12,340 bases of DNA from JBGPBY01 sp041481485 (GTDB lineage: Bacteria > Acidobacteriota > Terriglobia > 20CM-2-55-15), in NCBI GenBank assembly GCA_041481485.1, contig JBGPBY010000183.1, positions 1 through 12,340 of the forward strand, read 5' to 3'. Positions 7,489 through 12,340 of this stretch are shown one piece after another. The position numbers and the translations under genes are program-made. The notes under the pieces are model-generated. The model was not told the DNA's origin, did not search any database, and saw only the letters and a list, made by a program, of their open reading frames with translations. How positions within the stretch are numbered: the stretch's first letter is position 1; the number at the start of each line of letters is the position of its first letter.

Positions 7489-10400
7489 TTAGTGAGTCAG
7501 CAGCGTCCGGCTGGATGCCGTGCTGCCCTGAGAGTTTGCAAGTGTGACCGTCACCGCATCGATCAGGCTGGCGTCGCCCTGAATATTGAAAGACTGAACG
7601 AACAGGAATGTGCTGCCGAATGTCCCTGACTCTGGTGTTTTATACCAGTCGGCAAAATCCCCATCGACCGTGCGCGTAAGGTTCACTTTCTGCGTTCCTG
7701 AATTGGTCCGGACATCAAAGCTGAATGAAACACTCGTCATGCTTCGAATGTCGGAATAGCCCGTGGTCCGAATTGTGACGACAGAACCAGCCAGTGTGGC
7801 ACCCACTGCAGTGATTTGTGGAGATTCCGGCAGAATCTCGCTGCTGCCAATCGACACGTTGTTTGGACCGCCCGTGATGTTGGCAGTCGTGCGAATCGTC
7901 CCCGCCACGGTGCCTGACAACAGCAAGGGCGCTGGCGAAATGATCAGGGAAGTCGTGTTTGCGGGAATACTGAAATTGACCGTTCTTGTACCGTTCGAGA
8001 ATTCCGGCATGGGGTCACCACTGACGATGTTGGCAACCGCCGGATTTGGAGTAAACGTTAGTGTGAGCTGTCCGGTAATGTCGTTCGGGTACGTGCTTCG
8101 CAGAGAGGGACTGAAGGGCAGTTGCTGAGCCGTCTTGATGGTTGAGGGAACATTTGAATCAATCTGAGGAAACGAAACGTTGATCGTGAATGTCTTTGCG
8201 GCCGTGGCCGATAGCGCATCGGTAACCGTGATGCGAGCACTAAACGTGCCTGTCGGGATGGTTGCGCCGCTGATTGTGCCCGTATTGGTATTCAGGTTAA
8301 ATCCTGTCGGCAATGATCCTGCCGTCACCGACCAGCGATAAGGAGATGTTCCTCCCGATGCTGCAAGCGTCGTCAAATATCCGGTACCCGCGACCGCGTC
8401 CGGCAGAGAGGCGGTGTTAATCGCCAGGGCCTGAATAATTGTGATCGACATCGCCTTTGTTGCCGTCTGCGCCGGAGTTCCGGCGTCACGGACCTGCGCT
8501 GTAAAGTTAAAGGTTCCCGCCGCAGAAGGCGTTCCGCTGATGACTCCTCCTGCACTGAGCGACAGGCCAGTAGGCAACGTTCCCGAAATTACCGACCAGC
8601 TGAACGGCAGAAATCCACTGAATGCATTCAGGGACTGTGAGTACTCAACGCCAGTCAGGCCCCCAGGAAGCGTTCCAGCGTTCGAAATCGAAAGTGGAGG
8701 GGTACTTCCAGACGGCGATGAGATGCTGATGGAAAAGGCCTGAGACGCCGGAGCGCTGTTTGCACTATCGGTAACTCGAACGGTGAAAGTGCCACCTCCA
8801 GGTACTGACGGCGTGCCGGAAATCAGTCCGCTGCCGGGGTTCAGGTTTAATTCTGGAGGGAGCACGCCGGCGGTTATTGTCCAGGTGTAAGGCGCCGTTC
8901 CTCCTGTTGCCGTTAACGTTTGCGCATAGGCAACTCCCGAGGTGCCCGATTGAAGCGAACTGGTGGAGATGGCAAGCGCCGGTGCGATGGCAATTGAAAA
9001 TGCCTGAATCTTCGTTCGAGCCGGATCCGCACTGTCGGCGGCTTGCACCTGAAAGTTTTCGGTGCCCGCCGCGGTAGGTGTTCCGCTGATTGCTCCGGTT
9101 GCGGGGTTCAGCGTCAGGCCCGCCGGCAACAATCCCACAGGCACCGACCAGCTGTAGGGAGCGGTGCCTCCGGATGCGGCGAGAGTCGCCGAGTATGCCG
9201 TGCCGGCGGTGCCCGCCGGCAATGTCGAAGTTGTAATCGATACGGGCGTCCCAACCACAATTGAAAGAGTCTTGGTTGCCGTGGCCCCCGCAGCGTCTGC
9301 CACTCGCGCCGTGAAGTTCGCCGTACCTGCGGTGGACGGAGTTCCACTGATGATTCCGGCATTTGCATCCAGGCTCACTCCTGCGGGAAGTGCACCCGCA
9401 CTGATGGACCAGGTATACGGCGCAACACCGCCGGTTCGATTCAACGTTGCCGAATACGTTAGACCGATTGTGGCATCGGGAAGCGTCGTCGATGAAACGA
9501 CCAATGGCGGCGCAATCGTCAGCGACAGTGCCTGAGACGCTGCCGCACCTGCTGCATCGGTCACTCGAACGGTGAAGTTTGAAGTGCCTGCCGTCGACGG
9601 AGTGCCGATGATGACACCAGCGCCAGTCTGAAGTGAGAGCCCCGCAGGCAGTGTACCTGCAGTGACGGCCCACGTGAATGGTGAAGACCCTCCCGACGTC
9701 GTTAACGTTGCCGAATACGCGGATAACGCCGTGCCCGCGGGCAGCGTCGTCGAAGTAATAGAAGGCACGACCGAAATTAATATCGATAACTGCTTCGAAG
9801 CTGTCGCCCCGACACTGTCGGTGACTCGAAAGGTGATATCCGAATTTCCGAGCACCGTTGGTGTGCCGCTTATCGCTCCGGTTCCCGGGTTGAGGGACAA
9901 TCCCACCGGAAGCGATCCCGTGGTAATGGTCCAATTCAGCGGCGCAGTGCCACCCGTGCTTGCGATCGTTTGGGAATACGCGAATCCAAGGGTTCCGCCA
10001 GAGAGCGACGTTGATGTGATCGCCGGGGCCGGTGCGATCACCAATGACAGAGTTGCCGACGACGTCGCTCCGACGGAATCGTTGACGGTCAGTGTGAAAT
10101 TGGACGTTCCGGACGATGTGGGAATGCCGCTGATTTCTCCGGTTCCCGCAGTCAGCCCAATGCCCGCGGGCAAGTTTCCTCCAGACACCGACCATGTGAA
10201 CGGGCCAGTGCCACCGCTGCGCGCAACGACAGTCGAATATGTAATTCCTACTGTGCCTCCCGTGAGTGTTGTGGTGTTAATGGTCAGCCGCGGAGCGACG
10301 ACAATCGACAGACCGGGTGACAATGCGGTAGCGCCAACACTGTCGGCGACTCGAACGATAAAACTGAAAGTTCCTTCCGTCGACGGAGTGCCGCTGATGA

Positions 10401-11994
10401 CGCCAGTGCCGGAGGTAAGGCTCAAGCCCGTTGGAATCGCTCCCGATATCACCGACCAGGCAAACGGAGCTGTTCCGCCCGTCGACTGCAGAGTCTGCGA
10501 GTAGGAAGCGCCGACCGTGGCCGTCGGCAATGTCGTGGTCGTCACTGCCGGAGGTGATGCAACCGTAATGCTGAGTGCTTTAGAAGCGGAGGCACCCACG
10601 CTGTCAGCCACACGAATCGTAAAGTTTGCTGTTCCCGGCGTTGACGGAGTGCCGCTGATCACGCCGGTGGATGACGTGAGTGTGAGTCCGGAAGGCAGCG
10701 AACCACCGGTGATCGACCACGAATAGGGAGCAACGCCGCCGGAGTTTGTCGCGGTTGTGGAATAAGCGGCAGCCGCAGTACCGCCAGGAAAAGATACCGT
10801 TGTTACAGTAAGTGCCGGAGCGATGTCAATCGATAGCGGTTGCGACACCGTCTGTGCGGGATTTCCGCTGTCACTCACCTGCAGCAGGAAATTGGACCTC
10901 CCCACAGAGGCCGCACTGGGAGTGCCGCTGATCACTCCGGTGTTCTGAGCCAGAGTCAGACCGTTGGGAAGAGTTCCCACCGGTATGGACCAGGTCAACG
11001 GAGAAGTGCCGCCCGAAGAAACTGCCGTTGTGGTGTACAACGTAAGCGCGGTTCCCGGCGGCAGGGAAGAGGTGGCGATGGTGAGTGGCGGTGCAATGGT
11101 GATCGAGAGCGCTTTGCTGTCGCTGGCGCCAGCATTGTCCGTTGCCTTGACCGTGAATGCGGTACTTCCGGTCGTCGATGGTGTTCCGCTAATGACGCCA
11201 GTACCGGAATTCAGCCCAAGCCCTGCCGGTAGCCCGCCTGCAGTGACAGTCCAGGAAATGGGCGCCGAACCTCCCGTCACCATCACACTCGTGGAATACA
11301 AAGTTCCGGAAACGCCCCCGGGCAACGACGTTGTTGTGATGACCGGGGGCGTCGCCACCATAATGGTCAAGGGTTGTGTCGCCGTCGCGCCATTGAAATT
11401 GGCGCTGTCCTTCACCACCGCGACGAAATTGAAAGTCCCTGTCGCCGATGGTGTTCCGCTGATCACACCTGTGACGGAGTTCAGTGACAGACCGGCAGGA
11501 AGCGTCCCATTGACGGACCAGTTGAATGGAGCGGTTCCACCGTTCGCAGTGAGTGTCTGAGAGTAAGGAATATTCTGTGTTGCGCCGGCCAGAGTTGTGG
11601 TCGCGACAGACAAAGCCGGCGCAATGGTGATCGACAAGGTCTTCTGGTCCGGCTGCATGAGAGAGACGGCTCTCACTGTGAAACTGAATGTCCCGGAAGC
11701 CGTCGGATTGCCGGTAATCGCTCCGGAGGAACTCAAATTCAGTCCTGGCGGCAGGGTTGAGCTACCCATCAATGACCACGTGCACGACGTTGGCGTGTCA
11801 CCCGGAGTGAGAACACACGAAAGCGGCACCGAATACGGAGTATTGACTGTGCCCCCCGGCTGTTGAAAGGGGACGGTGATGAGGACATCGGCATGCAGGT
11901 TCGAGGCGAAGAATACCCACAAGCCGGCAATTCCCAAAAGGCGCCAGAGACTCCGCACTCCCGCAGAGCGCGCATGTTTGAGAAAATTCACCAT
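7489..11994 (-). CDS. Giant secreted putative-Ig (He_PIG) repeat protein
   Basis: A 1501-residue exported protein. Residues 1-35 form a Sec signal peptide: a basic n-region with several K/R, a hydrophobic core LLGIAGLWVFFA (19-30), and a likely cut after SNLHA (31-35). Residues 37-1274 are fourteen tandem repeats of about 86-90 residues, each ending with GxISGTPSxxGT-like and LSITIAP-like strands. Residues 1275-1501 are a non-repetitive beta-rich C-terminal module. The only cysteines, C60 and C71, lie in repeat 1 and could form a disulfide. No LPXTG, PEP-CTERM or membrane anchor is seen at the C-terminus, so the protein is released or held by another route. The ATG at 11994 is the only in-frame start between a stop at 12034-12036 and the signal peptide; the ribosome site is poor. 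It is the first gene of the leftward set. The likely role is an adhesive or structural surface protein; no catalytic domain is evident. Confidence 0.88.
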   Translation of the reverse strand: MVNFLKHARSAGVRSLWRLLGIAGLWVFFASNLHADVLITVPFQQPGGTVNTPYSVPLSCVLTPGDTPTSCTWSLMGSSTLPPGLNLSSSGAITGNPTASGTFSFTVRAVSLMQPDQKTLSITIAPALSVATTTLAGATQNIPYSQTLTANGGTAPFNWSVNGTLPAGLSLNSVTGVISGTPSATGTFNFVAVVKDSANFNGATATQPLTIMVATPPVITTTSLPGGVSGTLYSTSVMVTGGSAPISWTVTAGGLPAGLGLNSGTGVISGTPSTTGSTAFTVKATDNAGASDSKALSITIAPPLTIATSSLPPGTALTLYTTTAVSSGGTSPLTWSIPVGTLPNGLTLAQNTGVISGTPSAASVGRSNFLLQVSDSGNPAQTVSQPLSIDIAPALTVTTVSFPGGTAAAAYSTTATNSGGVAPYSWSITGGSLPSGLTLTSSTGVISGTPSTPGTANFTIRVADSVGASASKALSITVASPPAVTTTTLPTATVGASYSQTLQSTGGTAPFAWSVISGAIPTGLSLTSGTGVISGTPSTEGTFSFIVRVADSVGATALSPGLSIVVAPRLTINTTTLTGGTVGITYSTVVARSGGTGPFTWSVSGGNLPAGIGLTAGTGEISGIPTSSGTSNFTLTVNDSVGATSSATLSLVIAPAPAITSTSLSGGTLGFAYSQTIASTGGTAPLNWTITTGSLPVGLSLNPGTGAISGTPTVLGNSDITFRVTDSVGATASKQLSILISVVPSITSTTLPAGTALSAYSATLTTSGGSSPFTWAVTAGTLPAGLSLQTGAGVIIGTPSTAGTSNFTVRVTDAAGAAASQALSLTIAPPLVVSSTTLPDATIGLTYSATLNRTGGVAPYTWSISAGALPAGVSLDANAGIISGTPSTAGTANFTARVADAAGATATKTLSIVVGTPVSITTSTLPAGTAGTAYSATLAASGGTAPYSWSVPVGLLPAGLTLNPATGAISGTPTAAGTENFQVQAADSADPARTKIQAFSIAIAPALAISTSSLQSGTSGVAYAQTLTATGGTAPYTWTITAGVLPPELNLNPGSGLISGTPSVPGGGTFTVRVTDSANSAPASQAFSISISSPSGSTPPLSISNAGTLPGGLTGVEYSQSLNAFSGFLPFSWSVISGTLPTGLSLSAGGVISGTPSAAGTFNFTAQVRDAGTPAQTATKAMSITIIQALAINTASLPDAVAGTGYLTTLAASGGTSPYRWSVTAGSLPTGFNLNTNTGTISGATIPTGTFSARITVTDALSATAAKTFTINVSFPQIDSNVPSTIKTAQQLPFSPSLRSTYPNDITGQLTLTFTPNPAVANIVSGDPMPEFSNGTRTVNFSIPANTTSLIISPAPLLLSGTVAGTIRTTANITGGPNNVSIGSSEILPESPQITAVGATLAGSVVTIRTTGYSDIRSMTSVSFSFDVRTNSGTQKVNLTRTVDGDFADWYKTPESGTFGSTFLFVQSFNIQGDASLIDAVTVTLANSQGSTASSRTLLTH
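7492..8172 (-). other. C-terminal non-repeat module of the Ig-repeat protein
   Basis: Residues 1275-1501 lack the GTPS repeat core. The module opens with FPQIDS and runs through beta-strand-like alternating segments with glycine turns to GDFADWYKTPESGTFGSTF (1445-1463), FNIQGDASLIDAVTVTLAN (1469-1487) and a short tail ending LLTH. From memory, a similar ending (a W-Y motif, an FGS motif, then a QGD segment and VTVTLxN) recurs in acidobacterial Ig-repeat proteins. It may act as a capping or sorting domain. The function is unknown. Confidence 0.5.
8173..11886 (-). repeat. Fourteen tandem Ig-like coding repeats
   Basis: Approximate repeat starts in protein residues: 37, 128, 217, 303, 394, 482, 569, 656, 743, 830, 917, 1006, 1099 and 1189. 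The shared order is TTTLPxGTxGxxYS, GGTAPFxWSV, LPxGLxLxxxTG, VISGTPSxxGTxxF, xVxDSxGA and LSITIA. On the plus strand the conserved core recurs as variants of GACGGAGTGCCGCTGATGAC (for example near 10381, 10644 and 11177). Repeats differ throughout in nucleotide sequence, so the array is old rather than a recent slippage product. Repeat 1 differs most, with the cysteine pair and a GNPT core. Repeat 14 has SGATIPTGT in place of SGTPSxxGT. Confidence 0.9.
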
Positions 11995-12122
11995 TTCAAT
12001 CGTATGGCCAGAATCCCGGCCTGTATCGGAGGGTTAAATCCAAAGACTGAGATTCCTTCCAGCGATGGATTTCAATGCTGCGGCCCGGCCGTCATCCATT
12101 ACTCACCCGATTCTTGCCGAGA

Positions 12123-12155
12123 ATTCAGAAACTGAATCTTAATCAATTCCTGAAT
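12123..12155. repeat. ATTCAG/CTGAAT palindrome with an extra half-site, candidate operator
   Basis: A perfect 15-base dyad ATTCAG-AAA-CTGAAT occupies 12123-12137, and a third half-site CTGAAT lies at 12150-12155, 18 bases further on. The dyad touches the proposed -10 box and start point of the leftward promoter, and the third half-site lies in its spacer, as expected for a repressor operator. The sequence pattern is direct; the binding protein is unknown and is not encoded in the window. Confidence 0.35.
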
Positions 12156-12164
12156 AACAGACAA
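12136..12164 (-). promoter_or_regulatory. Candidate promoter of the leftward gene set
   Basis: The minus strand reads TTGTCT (12164-12159), a 17-base spacer, then TAAGAT (12141-12136). Each box matches the sigma-70 consensus at four of six positions with ideal spacing. Transcription would begin near 12129, leaving a leader of about 135 bases before the ATG at 11994. It is the best pair I found upstream of the repeat-protein gene. Confidence 0.38.
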
Positions 12165-12290
12165 TGCGATCTTAGTGCCTGTCCAGGGGCGGTCCATGCG
12201 GGTGAGCGACAAATTTATTAGGGCTGACTGATAGGATTAGGTGCTGGGTGAATTCCGAGCGTAGTATATGCGCTAGGAATAGGAGGCCCG

Positions 12291-12340
12291 ATGACCGAAT
12301 CCTTACCGGCACTGGAACGCAAACGAGCGGCGATTTTGGA
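12291..12340 (+). CDS. 5' end of an ORF, possible transposon accessory protein (DUF6788-like)
   Basis: Only 16 complete codons are inside the window (MTESLPALERKRAAIL), running off the right edge. Translation initiation is well supported: a perfect AGGAGG at 12281-12286 lies 4 bases before the ATG, a short but usable spacing. From memory, this charged N-terminus resembles small proteins annotated DUF6788 that sit just upstream of transposase genes and continue into a cysteine-containing RRCGKxxCxC segment, which would lie outside the window. The identification is tentative because so few residues are visible. Any helical N-terminus could look similar. Confidence 0.4.
   Translation, partial: MTESLPALERKRAAIL

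Larger units (their letters stand above)
11995..12290. other. Intergenic region between the Ig-repeat gene and the right-edge ORF
   Basis: The 296 bases between two outward-reading starts hold the leader (about 135 bases) and promoter of the leftward set, the ATTCAG/CTGAAT palindrome, and, at 12081-12091, the palindrome CGGCC-C-GGCCG enclosed by ATGGAT (12065-12070) and ATCCAT (12094-12099), which could give a leader hairpin. Bases 12165-12280 precede the right-edge ORF. I see no gene there, only the short dyad CCTG-TC-CAGG at 12178-12187. If the right ORF belongs to a mobile element, its left end should lie in this part, but no terminal repeat can be confirmed without the other end. Confidence 0.4.

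Noticed and set aside
8765..10195. A 476-codon minus-strand open frame inside the repeat gene
   Set aside because: It is a shifted reading of the tandem repeats, giving His/Arg/Cys-rich low-quality protein; long shadow frames are expected in repetitive G+C-rich coding DNA.
9662..10504. A 280-codon plus-strand frame antisense to the repeat gene
   Set aside because: Its own apparent repeats simply mirror the periodicity of the real gene; no ribosome site and no signal peptide.
8173..11886. CRISPR-like or satellite DNA
   Set aside because: The period is about 260 bases, always a multiple of three, with variable copies that keep one reading frame open; this is a protein repeat array.

Overview
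The window most likely comes from an environmental Acidobacteriota genome (Bryobacter/Solibacter-like). The basis is a 1501-residue secreted protein built of putative-Ig (He_PIG-type) repeats with a C-terminal module that I recall from that phylum, together with moderate G+C and a cell-surface polysaccharide gene set. No rRNA or other marker gene is present, so this placement is an inference from family recall.

Layout, left to right. Bases 1-272 hold no convincing gene, but they contain two inverted-repeat structures and a candidate promoter for the only rightward complete gene, a GT-C fold membrane glycosyltransferase (273-1946, TTG start). Its 3' end faces, across 23 bases, the end of a leftward set of six genes. 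In transcription order these are: the giant Ig-repeat secreted protein (11994-7489), a PaaK/CapK-like adenylate-forming enzyme (7487-6096), a DUF362 protein (6106-4709), an exostosin-like GT47 glycosyltransferase (4703-3702), a 2OG-Fe(II) oxygenase of the prolyl-hydroxylase type (3593-2706) and a class I methyltransferase (2698-1970). The first four are tightly packed (gap of 1 base, overlap of 11, gap of 5) and are probably one transcript. A 108-base gap precedes the last two, which are also visibly richer in G+C. These two may be a separately acquired pair with their own promoter.

Bases 11995-12290 form the leader and promoter region of the leftward set, with a palindrome overlapping the proposed -10 box. 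At the right edge a rightward ORF starts behind a perfect AGGAGG. Its first 16 complete codons resemble the N-terminus of a small accessory protein (DUF6788-like) often found beside transposases, so a mobile element may begin there.

Working model: the cluster makes or modifies a surface or extracellular glycopolymer or glycoprotein. Two glycosyltransferases, an acyl-activating enzyme, a hydroxylase and a methyltransferase supply the chemistry, and the repeat protein is the secreted structural or adhesive product. The most interesting hypothesis is that the oxygenase and GT47 enzyme act on the Pro/Ser/Thr-rich repeat protein, in a way analogous to plant hydroxyproline-rich glycoproteins. The more conservative reading is exopolysaccharide decoration.
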